From Haliclona indistincta (Eukaryota; Porifera; Demospongiae; Haplosclerida; Chalinidae), in the NCBI GenBank assembly GCA_964017065.1, contig OZ024790.1, positions 7,057,422 through 7,121,421 of the forward strand: a stretch of DNA of 64,000 nt, written 5' to 3'. Positions within the stretch are counted from its first letter, which is position 1; each line of letters opens with the position of its first letter. This document shows, in pieces, positions 49,366 through 62,343 of this stretch. The translations under genes were made by a program, and so were the position numbers. The notes beneath the pieces were generated by a model. It saw only the letters and a list, made by a program, of their open reading frames with translations. It searched no databases and had not been told where the DNA came from.

Positions 49366-52300
49366 TTATACTGATTCATTAACTATAGTCGTCTCTTTAT
49401 AAACTGTTGTACACGTATAGTATCCATTGAGACCACTCCCACTAGATGAGCGACCACGCCCATTCATTGCTCTGTGGTTGATGTACTTGATGAAGGGAAG
49501 TGATGTGTTGCTACGATACACGAGAGCTAGTGAGTTACTCTGAGGAGAGATGGACAGAAGCTATGGATATATAGAAGAGAGATTAACTCAGTTAACCAGC
49601 TGACATGGTTACCTCTTCATCCTCATCTTGTTCAATATAGGTAGTGTAGCCGCCATAATCATTAGACCAACCTATCGATGATACATAGTATGATTTAGCC
49701 GCATGCCCAAACTACATGGAATGGGACTAATAACTCACTCCAATGATCACCCACTCAAAAATAGAGTTTTAGTAACCCGTTCTGAGTAACGGTAAACTCC
49801 AGCTTTCTGTTACTATAGGTGTTAGCGGTAGAGCATGTCTTGTTTTCGATTAAATAGCAGGAGCACGGCAAGTTGTAGTGCTACTACTGTAAATAACGTG
49901 AAGTGTAGCTGTACGTTTGCGTTTTGAGTTGTCGCAAATAGGTGGATTCTACGATAGAACAGCCTCGAATAGACAAAATGGTATTGCAGCCCGTAACTAA
50001 AGACTAAAGCATTAAACTGCTGTTTTTGACGATCCGAACTCTCCCAGACATTATTACACAACAACTGTTTGTAAGACCTGAAAGAGCGATGACACAGCAG
50101 CCAAAATTCCGATGGAAGGACACCTCTACACGTAAAAACGGGTAACAGGAAACATGTGGAATAGATCACATGATCGCACATACTGCTCTCCCATTAAAAA
50201 AACTCCCAGAAACGGGTAACTAAAACTCTCAACTGGCTCTCTCAGACACTCACACACTCACGTGCCCGCTTACTCACTCACCTACTCACTCACTCGCACG
50301 CTCCCTCCCTCACACATGTGGAATAGATCACATGATCGCACATACTGCTCTCTCATTAAAAAATCTCGGTAACTAAAACTCTTTACTGGATCTCTCAGAC
50401 ACTCGTACACACTCACGTACTCGCTTACTCACTCACTCACCTACTCACTCACTCACTCACTCACTCACTCACTCACTCACTCACTCACTCACTCACTCAC
50501 TCACTCACTCACTCACTCACTCACTCACACACTCACTCACTCACTCACTCACTCACTCACTCACCCACTCCCTCACTCACTCACTGACTCACTCACTCAC
50601 TCACTCACTCACTCACTCACTCACTCACTCACTCACTCACTCACTCACTCACTCACTCACTCACTCACACGCTCACTCACACGCTCCCTCCCTCACACGC
50701 TCCCTCCCTCACTCACTCACTCACTCACTCACCTACTCACTCACCATCACATGCTAGGTATAACACACTATCTAGTCCAAACTCAGTCTCCGCTCCATCA
50801 TTCACTAGTGTGTAGTCCCCACACTGCCAGTGATGAACACTAGATCGGCAAAGAGAAGGAACTGACTCTGATGTAGAGGGACCTGCAACTACTGCAAAGA
50901 TTACATTATGTACAGTCTACTTAGAAATTTGTTTTAATTTTCTTTCACCTTTATCCTGGTTCCCAGGCTGGTCTGTTGGGTTCAGTCTGATGACATCCTG
51001 CACAAGATCCAGTCCAGTGAGATGAGAGAGCAGTAGACAGAATGGCTCAGAGCAGACTAGCTCCTTCAAGCTACCGATGATAGGAGGGAGAGAGTGATCC
51101 TTAGCACTGAGAACACGTCTGTGACAGCAAGAGAATAAGACAAGCATGTTCAGAAGTGGATCTGATTCTACTCTACTGGTGCTAGTTTCTGACCTATTAT
51201 TTGGTGGTCCTAGCAACTGCCAGTCATCAATTTTTGCTAATTCTTCACAAACAAGCAGATACTTGTCTTCCTGAGAAATACATCCTCACTTATCTATCCA
51301 ACAAATTCACTCACTCTCACTCACTCACTCACTCACTCACTCACTCACTCACTCACTCACTCACTCACTCTCTCACTCACTCACTTACTCACTAGTAGAA
51401 ACTCTGGTAACTTAATCTGAGACTCATTCTCAAACTGCTCCTGTATGTGACTCTGGACACCAACATCCAGATACAGTGGACTGATCCACTCACCCAACAC
51501 ATCAATCTAACAATGAATATCATTATAATAACCATCAATTAACCACAGCTTACAGGAAGGTAAACAGGTGAGGACATTGGAGCATTAATTTCCTTATAAG
51601 GAGATGGGCGTGGTACAGGAGGCCCATGGAACCACCCACTGATCGACATTCTAGTCTTGTCAGCCGATAACACTTCAGAGACCTACATACCACATTATAG
51701 TCTAATTACCAGAATAATTAAGTAATTTCGAACCTGATGAAACGACTGAGGAGAGACTTCAAAAAACACGAAACTATTACAAACTGGTGTAATAGAGTGG
51801 ACAATGGTCCCTGGCTGACCATGATCTAATGAAAAAAATATTAAATTTTCACTATCTCACGTATGTTCACTAAAATTGTACTAACCATCCATGTCAAACA
51901 GATCCAGAGTACCTAGAATAAAGTAAAGCTAAAATTTTTAATTTGGAGTTGTATTTTTAAAAGCAACACTGTTTTATAAAGTTTTTATCAACCCAGTGAG
52001 TCTACTAACCTCCGTCAGGTTTATCCCAAGATAGTGGCACCAAGTAGTAGATGAATGCTATTCTTCTCTGGTCTAGTTCATCATCATGACACAGCAATAC
52101 ATCTGAATCATGCAGAGAGAGAGAGGGAGAGAGAGAGGGAGAGAGGGAGAGAGAGAGGGAGAGAGAGAGGGAGGGAGGGAGGGAGGGAGGGAGAGAGGGA
52201 GAGAAGGAGGAAGGGAGAGAATGAGGGAGGGAGAGAGATTTAGAGGGAGAGATTTAGAGGGTGAGTGAGAGAGTGAGAGATGGAGAGAGTGAGAGAGAGA

Positions 52301-53396
52301 GTGTGTGTGAAAGAGAGAAAGGAAGGGAGATAAACATTGATTAGGGATGACCAACTGTCTCACATATTTTAGAGATTAAATTCATTTGAGTCATTAGCAT
52401 GCATGTCAGGTGAGCAGTGAGCATGTCAGAGGCCTGGGAGATCAAAAATCCCCACTAAATTAACAAACGCAAAACAACTGATTAAACTTGACGCACATGA
52501 TCACTAAATGTAATTCCACGCATAAAACAAAACATTAAATCCGTCTGTTTGTCATACAAATGCATGTAATATGAGATTTCCTGATTACGAAAGACAATCC
52601 CAAATCTGATCTTGCATAATTTAGAGTCATTTCTATAATGCTGTGTTTCCTGTTTACCTGTGTATTCATATTTGGAACACGTCATGTCTATTTTTCCGTC
52701 TAGTGGAGCCCCAGTGGTTTCTCTCAGCCATGGAAGACACTGGTCTTGCAGCAGAGATCTGTAGGTGACAGGAAAATTTAAAGCAACCACCGGTCAAGAA
52801 AAATGTCAACTTTACCTGAATTGTGCAATGCAAGGCGCATCATAATTTTGCAAATCGTTCGACTGCAAACAAAGAAAAATCATTTGACCACAGACTTTAA
52901 AAATTGTCAGTGTAGTTCTAACTTGTCTGAATTGATAGAGGTCGTTGTTTTTTTCATGATATTTTAGCTTGAGCAGTTCGCTTTTCAAGTTGTTCACAAA
53001 ACTAAAACCGTTGTGACCATTTTGACCTTCTTCGTGCACAAAATCAGGTAATACGCAGCACTGGAATGGATCAGAGAGGACCTCACAACCGCTTGCTGAG
53101 AAAAAAGATTTTACAGTTGCAATTTTGATTTTAGTGTTTTGTTCTTACCTGCTTTATTAGACGATTTATTCCTGCACGAAAACAATAATCATTCATAATC
53201 GACCACACCCATTCTCCACGTGGACCCACCTCCACGCTTGCTGTATCGCTGGTCTCTCGCTCCCCTCGCTACCAAAGTAAGCGGGATTGAGAGTCACACC
53301 GCTGCCAGCCCGTCGAGGCTTCTTGGGTCCTCTGTCGCCGACCGGATCCTGTGACACCGAGCAGCCCTTGTCAACACTCCGCTTGTTACCAGCCAT
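49366..53396 (-). CDS. OGFOD1: 2-oxoglutarate and iron-dependent prolyl hydroxylase OGFOD1 (Tpa1/Ofd1 family)
   Basis: OGFOD1 is an Fe(II)/2-oxoglutarate dioxygenase that hydroxylates a proline of ribosomal protein uS12. Fourteen exons join in phase to 561 residues (human about 540): 53230-53396, 53149-53171, 52923-53095, 52816-52862, 52658-52758, 52010-52102, 51886-51912, 51734-51825, 51554-51682, 51393-51506, 50949-51270, 50745-50888, 49613-49671 and 49366-49560. The catalytic domain has [23 protein letters not shown], the HxD-type pair in [12 protein letters not shown], then GTLDLFD, and the distal His in SFHQVSEVL with Arg in KTRMSISGW. The C-terminal non-catalytic domain ends with [20 protein letters not shown] and LALVYRSN. 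All metal and cofactor ligands are visible. Introns 10-12 hold TCAC repeats. Fragments of its last exons are duplicated at 29038-30262 and 34205-34405. It is divergent from LSM4. Confidence 0.95.
50420..50740. repeat. (TCAC)n satellite in OGFOD1 intron 12
   Basis: About 300 bp of ACTC/TCAC repeats with a few variants. A shorter tract lies at 51307-51390 in intron 10 and a related one at 30000-30095 in the duplicated fragment. Confidence 0.95.
52110..52330. repeat. (GA)n / (GGGA)n tract in OGFOD1 intron 5
   Basis: Purine-rich on the plus strand. On the coding strand it is the CT-rich tract before the acceptor of exon 52010-52102. Confidence 0.9.
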
Positions 53397-53606
53397 CAGA
53401 GTATACAGAAGATTACTGATCCAAGATGGTAAACGGAGCATTATCACGTGATCACATCCTAGCTCAAACTACAAGAGACCCCTGACACACTCACTCACCT
53501 ACTCATGTGTGCACTGTATTAATCAATTTTGACGAGCAATGTTCAGTTACTTGATTACGGATAATTTGATATTGTCCATTATCTAATGGTTACCATTCCT
53601 TCCCAC
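53397..53606. promoter_or_regulatory. Probable bidirectional promoter OGFOD1 / LSM4
   Basis: Divergent start codons are 210 bp apart. No TATA box was seen. A plus-strand CAAGATGGTAAAC at 53423-53435 could alternatively be a minimal first LSM4 exon (ATG directly followed by a donor). Confidence 0.45.
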
Positions 53607-55433
53607 ATGCAGCTGCCTCTGTCTCTGTTGAAAGCAGCTCAGAACAGTCCAATGGTATCTGTATATAATTCCTACACACTATTATAGTCAATATAACATC
53701 CCATTAGAGAATGCATGCACATGTTGTATGTTTGAAGACGTATGCCAGTGCTATCAAGTCTCACGCAACTTGTGTGAGACTCACGCATTCAAGCTTAAAA
53801 TTTTCCGTATAACAACCAGAAATCTCCGTATAACAACAGATTTTTTCGTAAACTAAGAAATCTCATGCATTTTGAATAAATTTGGTTGAGGTCTCTGGTA
53901 TGCGTGTGCATGGGACAAATAGTAATGTTAGTAGAATATAAGTATGTATTGGGTGGTTTCCTTAGGTGCAACCACTTTAATGCATCTAATAATATGCTTA
54001 ATGTGCCTAAGAATGCTTTTCAATATGCCAGTAGCAACGTGTGAACTACTATACAGTCAGCTATATCTAAAATATGTTTTTTACTTTACTGCAATTTATT
54101 TTTATAGTTGATTGAGCTCAAGAATGGTGAGACATACAACGGACATCTTGTGAACTGTGACAACTGGATGAATATACAACTGAAGGAAGTGATCTGTACA
54201 TCAAGAGTAAGGAATATGAATATATTGTAGCCCAGGAAGCTCCAAGATCCCATACCACTGTGGATCTCTGAGCAATACTTATATCCCCCAGGAAGTAGTT
54301 CTACTTCTGGGGGATATTATATATCGCCCAGGAAGTCATGCTCACTTCCTGAGGGATATATATATTCTCCAGGCAGTTAGCTGACTTCAAAAATTTACCT
54401 CCCACTTACCCTTTCCATACGAAAGGAGGAGAGGCTGGCTTCACATAGCGTAAAGCCAAACTTACCTTTGACGAGATTGCGGTGATTTTATAGCACCAAC
54501 GTTTCATGACACTTGTGGGACTCAAATAGTGCGAAGAAATGGCGTCTTGAATTTTTGGACAACAAAATAGCACAGCCATAATCATGTAAAGGGAACTATT
54601 TGCAACATTTAAAAGCACGACTAAGTTTGGAGCATGAACCAAGCTCGTCGGGAGGGCCAAGCTCAAGCTTAGCAAAGGACGCGTTACTCGAGACGAACAC
54701 CGGGACCATCCAACAGTGACAAACGACGCCAGTCACGGGCAAGTTGTCGGTAAGAATGGCTGGACAAGCTACTGCAACCTAGGTTTGTTAAGCTGCAAAG
54801 GCTACATAACTAAAGCAGGACCCACGTATGCCACAGCGAGGCTTACCTTTGCTGTCAGTTCTTCGGGCTGTCGACCAACGATCACTCACGTACTCGACAA
54901 AGTTGGCTTATCCAGGTTAGTAACGAACGAAAGTCTGTGCAGAAAGCCAGTTTTGCTGTTGGATCTTAGAGCTTCCTGAGCTACAAAATGTTTAACCCAT
55001 GGTAATGTCTTCTTACAATGCTGAAGTGAAGGGTGTAGAGTGTCACCTTCATGCACTAATGTGTTCAGTCACTGTTGTCTTTATTCACACGATGAAAGAG
55101 GATCAGAGACTGAACACATTAGTGCATGAAGGTGACACTCAAAAATTTTCACTTCAACATCGCAAGAAGTCGCTTTATATGATTCACATGAATGAGCGTT
55201 CGAATGAAGTCATAAAAATCAATTTTGCATGTAGTTGGATGAGCTGGTTCTGTGTTTACGTCTGTTTATTTTTAAGGATGGTGACAGATTCTGGAGGATG
55301 CCAGAATGTTTTATTAAAGGAAGCATGATAAAGTACCTGAGAATACCAGACGAGGTGAGAGGAGAGTTCAAAAGTACTTTGATGCAACTTCCCTTTCTCT
55401 CAATCCCTCACACTCTCACTCTCTCTTTCTCTT

Positions 55434-55500
<67 letters not shown>

Positions 55501-58500
55501 GGTTATTGACAAGGTGAAGGAAGAGGCAGTGAAGGGACGATCTCGTGGACCAGGAGGTAAGTTCTTAAGAGATTCTGAGATAAATTTGATAATATTTCTC
55601 TCACAGGGCCTCGCAGAGGAGCTCGACCAGGTGCGTACGTGTTTAGTCTGTACAAAGCATGCAATATGCATGTTCAGGTGGAATGCGTTGCTTGTTCTCG
55701 TAATTATTCTAATCTCGGGTGTCTATAGGAGGCGTCTCGTGTTGTTTGTCACTGCTAATCTATGCAAGCCATGCCCTTTGTCGCCCTTAATACTATACTA
55801 TTGATTCAATAGATCTTCAAAAGACAAAGCCAGGCAAATACCATCGCTCACACTTTCACTCGCACACTTGTACCCTTAAAATGCTAATTTAGTTGTGCTT
55901 GCTATGTGCAAGCTCTTTCGTCGTAGGCCGTACTAGTTAAACAGGTTTCTACCCGAAATAACCAAATTTAGTCAAATGGAGCGTCCAGGCGGTATTTCAT
56001 TCACAGTTTTGTCATATTTTGTAATACCTGGTCCAGTTTGTTTTGCTCATTACTAAACTATTTTTCGTAACTGGTATAAGTGTCAGTTGCCGGGCGATGC
56101 CGTTTTGGACGTTAGTTGCATCTCCTTATAAGGACTTGCTTGTATCCTGCCAATGATTGTGTTTGCGGAACCGCCCGCTGCTAGTATGCAGGGCAGGCTG
56201 AGAGCAGGTGCGTTAGCTTCTAGCATTCCGTGTAGTTGGTATTTGAACTGGTCTCCATGGTAGCTATGCAGCACATTTTTTAGAATTCCGGTTTATTGAA
56301 TAAACACCCAGGAATCATGCTTCTGTTGATCAAATAATGAAGACACACCTTATAAACAGGGACTCATATCTGTCACGTACTCTCTCCTCTAGTGACCTTG
56401 TTGTGTGACCCCATACACACTACCAGCTCAATACTGCACTAACCAAACCTACTAGCTCATTTAGTACACAATTTTACTTAGGCATGCAAAGTTATAAAAA
56501 TGCTTATAAATTGTGAAGATATAAGTGCTCCTGAAGCTGCTTTTTCTGCTGCTTTGCTTATACAGTGTTTACAATAGACACTTCAGAACTTTGTCAGCCC
56601 ATGCAGTTTATCAAGTAGTGCTTTCATCAAAGCTACACTGGGCTGGCATGGTTCTGAAGTACCTAATGTAAATGCAGTAGTACATTCTGAAAAAGTTGTG
56701 CATCTTGTGTATAAGCACATGTTGTTGCTGTAAAAACAGTAGCACGTGTGTTCAATTACTGCTCTAATTGTGGCACTTTGCTCTATGCACGTCATATCCC
56801 AGCCAGCCAGCCCTGTAATGCACTAGATTATTCTGGTTTCATTATCCTGTACTTTACATGCACCCCGACCCCACACAGTATACCATGGTACACAGTGTGT
56901 ATCCGATAGTTCAACAACTCATCTCAATGTTGATATTGCTTTGTAACGAGAACCAATTCGATGTGAAACCTCATACTAACCAAATTGATCCCGCACAGTG
57001 GTTGTATTGGTCTAAATGCCTGTGGCTCTAGTCTAGACCAGCCTGCCTGTGGTGGATCAATTGTTACTCATGTTGCATATCAATTTCTGCTATTAGTCCG
57101 GCGTGTTTGTTTTGATCTATCGCTGAGGTCGTATTTCAGACATGCCCTGTAGAAAAACAAACCGTTTCGTCATCTTAGTTTGTTCTGAGCTTCACAGCCT
57201 CTTACTTCACGCTACTGCGGTTGGTCTCCCACTTGTGTAAGCAGTCACTCGCACGATTTGTTTTCCCAACTGTAACTCAATCCACAAACACATTTTATTT
57301 GTCGCCTAGCAAAGTCAGGCATTTCCTTTCAGGGAATTTGTTAAATCTTAAACTAGTACCAAGCATCCCCCTTTGTTTACATATTACTAAGCAACGTACG
57401 GATAATTGGGAATTAATTGTGCGAGTTAAAACCCACGAAGACATTACACAGTTAATACGAAAAAATTCACATCATTCCAATACACAGATTTGTATGAAAT
57501 GGGGCTATTTTGAGCATATTTCTCTGCATTCAGTGTTCTGCTTATTGAATTAATTATGATTTAATATCATGTTCGCACCAGTTCATTGCTTGATTTGATT
57601 TTGGTGAACACGGAGGCACAGCTGGGACTGTTTGCGAATTACAGCAATTATCCCCTCCCTAGCACTTCTGCAGGACTCGCCTACTGCTCGCGTACACAAC
57701 AAACACCGCTCTTTGTGCTGGTGTTCTAAAGGTCTCGATTTCATGAAATTATCATAGTTATGATAGTCGGTCAGACACAGACTGATGGATAGTGTGTTAA
57801 TCATGAGCCAGTCGTGTGTTATTGGTAGCATGTTTCGTGTGTGGATTACGATTCACTCTCTTGTTCTCACTCGAGATAATTTATCAAAGTGGTTGACACC
57901 GAGTTGACACACCTGCCTCTTTGCACAAAGCGACATGCATACCAGAGCATTATGCGAAAGCATTCCCGCAAGAATCTTGGCAATGGGCACCAGGGAGAGT
58001 CCATTATGAAACATGACCCCTAATGTGCATCCGTGATTCAGGTCTATATTTAGTTGAGTATATACGTCACATGTCATCCTTGTTACATACCTGTATCTCT
58101 CAAGGGTTTCCGAAATTTTGCATGCAGCATCGGACTTGGGGTGTAGCCATGACGCTAAGTAGTATAACAACTTTCATTTGTTGACTTTATACATGTCTCG
58201 AGACAAATACACTTGGAAAAAAACACAATTTTGGTTAATCATCCTATACTAGGTTTTTTCTTTCCTGTATGGACGGATTTTAGGGGAGAAACTAAAATTA
58301 GGGATTAATCCCAGGGTACATAGCTACATGTATCTCTAGTCCCAGGGCACCTCTCTCTCTCTCTTTGCATTTGAAAGCCTGCTCTCAACGATGTGTACCT
58401 CTTGAGCATGCATTAGCTTTGTGTTTGATTCAATCACCCTTTCCTTCTTTCTCTCTCTATAGGATTACCTCGTGGGGGCGGAAGAGGAGGAAGAAAGTGA
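53607..58500 (+). CDS. LSM4: U6 snRNA-associated Sm-like protein LSm4
   Basis: LSm4 is a subunit of the Lsm2-8 ring on U6 snRNA (nuclear splicing) and of the Lsm1-7 ring (cytoplasmic mRNA decay). Six exons join in phase to 113 residues: 53607-53654, 54108-54206, 55277-55354, 55502-55556, 55607-55630 and 58463-58500. Exon 1 gives [14 protein letters not shown] and exon 2 the Sm1 motif ([20 protein letters not shown]). Exon 3 gives the Sm2 motif ([14 protein letters not shown]). Exons 4-6 encode the arginine/glycine tail ([15 protein letters not shown], then [11 protein letters not shown] and TGA). The tail is shorter than in human (139 residues). The final 38-nt exon lies 2.8 kb away and was found by phase plus its RG content. 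The start could instead be an upstream ATG-only exon with CAG|CTG as acceptor. Partial copies lie at 25563 and 30578. Confidence 0.92.
54288..54327. repeat. Palindromic pair in LSM4 intron 2
   Basis: TATATCCCCCAGGAAGTAG is followed directly by its inverse, giving a perfect hairpin. Diverged repeats of the same block (GCCCAGGAAGTCA, CACTTCCTGAGGGATATAT) follow to about 54365. Confidence 0.8.
55011..55169. mobile_element. Palindromic foldback MITE, copy c
   Basis: Same family as 3346-3510, inside LSM4 intron 2. Confidence 0.8.
55436..55499. repeat. (CT)n tract abutting the LSM4 exon 4 acceptor
   Basis: Pure CT ends directly in CCAG at the splice acceptor (exon begins 55502). Confidence 0.95.
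55631..58462. other. Long last intron of LSM4; no other gene recognised
   Basis: There are short frames only (for example 57221-57553, 110 codons) without recognisable family features, splice context or shared repeats. Confidence 0.6.
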
Positions 58501-58831
58501 CCGGGCAGACATTATTGGTTTCATCCGTCATTGCTTCTGTCAATACATAAAAATAATTATTTGCATGATAATTTTTAGCATGTAAGATGACGACCTGTCC
58601 TAATTGCGGAAGGTACGGGTGCCGTTCCGATGGGCTCATAGCCGGCATTCTTGGTCATGAGTGATGTTAGGACCCTGCCTCCGCCTGCGCGACTAGTAAC
58701 TTGGGTGTTTGTTTTTCTGGCACTGAGTGGGCGAAGGAATGATAATTCTTACCGCAGAACACGTTGTATGCTAATTAACGCTGGAATGATCTCCTGCATC
58801 GCTGAGGCTTCCCATGCACTCGCGCGCATGG

Positions 58832-58838
58832 TATAAAA
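58832..58838 (+). promoter_or_regulatory. TATA box of the TIKI gene
   Basis: TATAAAA within GGTATAAAAGCG, about 240 bp before the start codon. A transcription start would be expected near 58865. It is GC-rich around CGCGCGCATG just upstream. Confidence 0.6.
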
Positions 58839-59074
58839 GCGAGTTTTCCCGCGAAGTTTCAGCAGTCCGAATTACCTGAATAAACTTCAGCAGAAAATTC
58901 CTGCTTCGCAGTATCTTCTATAGCGATCTAACGCAAGCGACAGAGCTCGCCCCTACCGGGATCATCAACACTTGTAGCCCTTGCTTTGTGCAGAGGTGTA
59001 ACTTGCTCGCAGCCTCGTAAAGAGATTTACTGTGCAGACATTTCGCTCTAGAGTAGCTCACTACTGGATAAACA

Positions 59075-60247
59075 ATGGGTCTTCTTGCAACGATTTCAAT
59101 CGCTTTCCTAGTGCAGCTTCTTGCAGCAAACTCGCCATTTTCTCAGGCACGGTCCTCAACCGAATTGAAGTGCAGTGAAACAACGGTGAGTGAGTGACTA
59201 GCTTGTTTCAATGCTGTCTATTCAGCTCATTGTTACAGTGCATTTAACAATATTTCTCCATTCTCTCAAATACAGAACTCCTACCTATGGAAAGTAAGGA
59301 CTACTCCTCCAATCTATCTCTTTGGTACAATGCATGTTCCTTATAACCTCTTGTGGAACGATATCCCTGAGAATGCAAAGGTCGCTTTGCAAGAAAGCAA
59401 TAGAGTCTTCCTCGAGTTAAAACTGACTGACAGTGAGACCAGGCAAGCTCTTCAGAAGTGCAGTTACCTCCCACAGAATGTCACGGTTCACGATGTCCTT
59501 ACTCGTAACACTTCACAGAGAATTCAGAACTATTTCAACACCATCAAGAACATCTTCCCAAAATGGACGGCAGGAGACAATGGAGTGACACTAGCCCACT
59601 TGCATCAGAGCAGCGTGCAGTTCTCTGCTATCACACGTGACTGGTACCTCAAGCGACCCATCTGGCTTCTCTTTATGCTGAGCTCGTTCACGAAGGAGGC
59701 CATTGAGCAGAGATACAAACCCATCCTCGACCAGTTCCTGGAAACCGGATCAGAGGGAGTGGGAAAACGTGTTGAAGCTATCGAAACAGTTCATGATCAA
59801 TGCCGGCCTTTGAACAGACTCAACAACTCTGACGTAAGTACCAAATGCATACGCTAGCTTAGCTGTCTTTTATCTTGTGGTGGGAACAAGTTGTACAAAT
59901 GTACACACACAGAGCATTGAAACAAGCTGAAATATGTGGACAAAATTTCCAAGTAGACGAACACTTAGATGAGAGCATTATCAGTTTCAAATTGCTGTAA
60001 ACACGAGCCTTTAAAGAGAAAGTGAAATTGATATGAGTATCAGTTAAAATTATTCAAGACTTCTCAGCCTGAGGTAATATGAGTAACCAGTGGCTGTATT
60101 CATAAACATTGCTTCTTAAGAAACAATGATATAAGTAACTATCTGTCACATAACATTGTGATTGGTTCAGAATTAGGGTCACCCATTGCATTCCACACCT
60201 ATAGACTACATTCACTTATATAGATTCACCAAAATGACTTCATTCTC

Positions 60248-60292
<45 letters not shown>

Positions 60293-62343
60293 CTCTCTTC
60301 AGGTTGAAGTAGCGCTGAAGAATCTTCTCGACGTTCTTGAACCGCAGACCAAAAGTGCTGACGGACCGTCCAGTTCAGTTGACAGTGACGTTGCTATTTA
60401 TCAGTGTGGCGACTTTGTGGAGCTTGCTGAGACTCAGCTCCTCCTGCCAGTGCCCAACAATACCAACCTGTCATCAGAGGACCTCATGGCGCTTCAGAGA
60501 ATGAACAAGTTCCTTGACAAGCAGTTGATAGAGAGGAGGAATCGCAAGATCACTAACAAAGTAGTGAGCTGGCTGGGACAGCAGAGGAACTCATCTTACT
60601 ACATCGCCATTGGTGCAGGTGGGTTGCGTTACTATGGTAACAGTGGCTAGGGGGTTAGAGTACAGGTGACCAGTGGGTTTGCCTTAGACTGACCAATCAA
60701 ATTACCGAGCTGTTTTTTGAATAACAAGCCGCGCTGTACTGCAGCTGTGGAAGCCAGTGCCACCAAACAGCAATGTTTAACCAACGCAAAGACTCTGTAT
60801 TGGCTGTGACGTCTTTTGCCGTAAAAGAAAAACCATTTTTAACTTTGTACTTGAAATAACACTGTAACCCTACACTAGCAACTCCATACACTGCTTGGTC
60901 TAAATCACCTTTCAAGAATGTTGACAGTGTGTCAAGTGTCATTGTTATTCTCTCTCATCACAGGGCATTTGATCGGTCACAAGAGTATCGTACACATGCT
61001 CCGCAAAAAAGGCTACACAGTCGACCACATTGCTGTCAACGAAACCATCAATGGGTAAGCATACTCACACACATACATCGCTTCTTACAATGCTGAAGGA
61101 AAGTGTAGAACATCACCTTCATGCACTAATGTGTTCAGTCTCTGATCATCCTCCATCGTGTGAATAAAGACAACAGTGACTGAACACATTAGTGCATGAA
61201 GGTGACACTCTATACTTTTCACTTTAGCATTGCAAGAAGAAGAAATATTTAGTTGGTTGTTATTATAGCAAGGTAAATGCATTTTAATGTGTTTATGGAT
61301 CGTACACATTACAATCAGGGCATGCATGTGCAGGCATTGTTTCTCTACCACGAGAGCATCTAATCGAATTGTCTGCCATACAATTTCACCTGTGAACCCA
61401 ATTATGCTCGAATCTTGGACTGCATTTCTCGACAGTACAATCACAGATCATGTTTATAGTCTCACATGAAGTTTTAACCGGTGGTAATAGAGTTAATAGT
61501 TGCCGTTGGTTACCAAATGAGCTCTGAAATGCGTGGAATGGAATGCAATGCTACCTAACGAGTCAATCATTAAAATTATCCAGTGGAGCAATGCCAGTTC
61601 TTGTTAGCAACCAGCCCATATATTATGAAACTCTCAAGCATTCTTCCACGCTGTTCAGTCACGTACGCAAAGCTCTGTCAATAATTATGTAATTGTCACT
61701 TCATTGACCAATGTTTGGATACATTCAACATCCTCTATTCTTCTTCATGGCATCTGTCATACCAAGTGCTAGATTTTTTGTTGCTACGCCCTAGTTCGGT
61801 TCCTGTGCTTGTTTGTGTTTATGTAATTTATTCAATTATCACGCCCTTGTGTTAATTATCATTTCATTTTTTTGTAGGTCAAGTCTTACTAGAAGTTTTG
61901 AAGTTCAAGGAGACCCTAGTTTGGCTCCTTCCGTCCTCGAGATCACCTCTCCGCAGATAGCAACACCTCCAAATCATTTACCGACCCTTGGACATCTCTC
62001 CAATGAACAGATTGATAAAATCTTCCAGCGAGTTTTCAACAGCAGGTGAGATAGTAAATGCGTTTTTATAATGTAACAAAAAAATAACTGTTTTCTTTCT
62101 TTTTCTATCAACAGTTCTTCTAAAAGACGGAGTGCAAGAATGGCCGCCCTTAAGCGCCGCTTAACAGTCCATTCTCTGAGTTCCAGAGGCATCACAGTCT
62201 CCACCAATGTACTGGTCTCTCATTCAGTGCCTAGTACTGTTGAAAATAGGAGTATACCCAATTCAACCGCTAGACTATTACACAATCATCACATCATTAT
62301 GCTGTGTCTATTAATAGCAATATTTTCATTGTTGTTCAGATAA
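59075..62343 (+). CDS. Metalloprotease TIKI (TRABD2 family), Wnt inhibitor
   Basis: TIKI proteins are membrane-anchored TraB-family proteases that clip the N-terminus of Wnt ligands and reduce signalling. Six exons join in phase to 490 residues: 59075-59185, 59276-59833, 60303-60618, 60964-61054, 61878-62045 and 62115-62343 (TAA). Residues 1-24 form a signal peptide (MGLLATISIAFLVQLL). The TraB domain starts at SYLWKV and has the first motif YLFGTMHVPY and the second FGAGH-type motif (AIGAGHLIGH), each with its conserved His. Between them lie LELKLTD, KRPIWLLFML and the Cys-containing EQCRPLNRLN and YQCGDF segments, all typical of animal TIKI. A Ser/Pro-rich, basic stretch is followed by a C-terminal transmembrane helix (MLCLLIAIFSLLF), as in vertebrate TIKI1. 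Intron 2 ends in a (TC)n acceptor and intron 4 holds a MITE. Confidence 0.93.
61081..61239. mobile_element. Palindromic foldback MITE, copy d
   Basis: Same family as 3346-3510, inside TIKI intron 4. Both arms are complete. Confidence 0.8.

Noticed and set aside
50420..50740. Regular TCAC repeat that might suggest an array such as CRISPR
   Set aside because: It is a simple tetranucleotide satellite without spacers, in a eukaryotic intron.
55729..55890. Possible terminal LSM4 exons after TCTATAG (55730) or CAATAG (55813)
   Set aside because: They are in phase but lack the RG-rich end. The exon at 58463-58500 fits the family much better.
57221..57553. 110-codon frame in the last LSM4 intron
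   Set aside because: No recognised motif, no plausible promoter or repeat context, and a biased length for AT-rich intron DNA.
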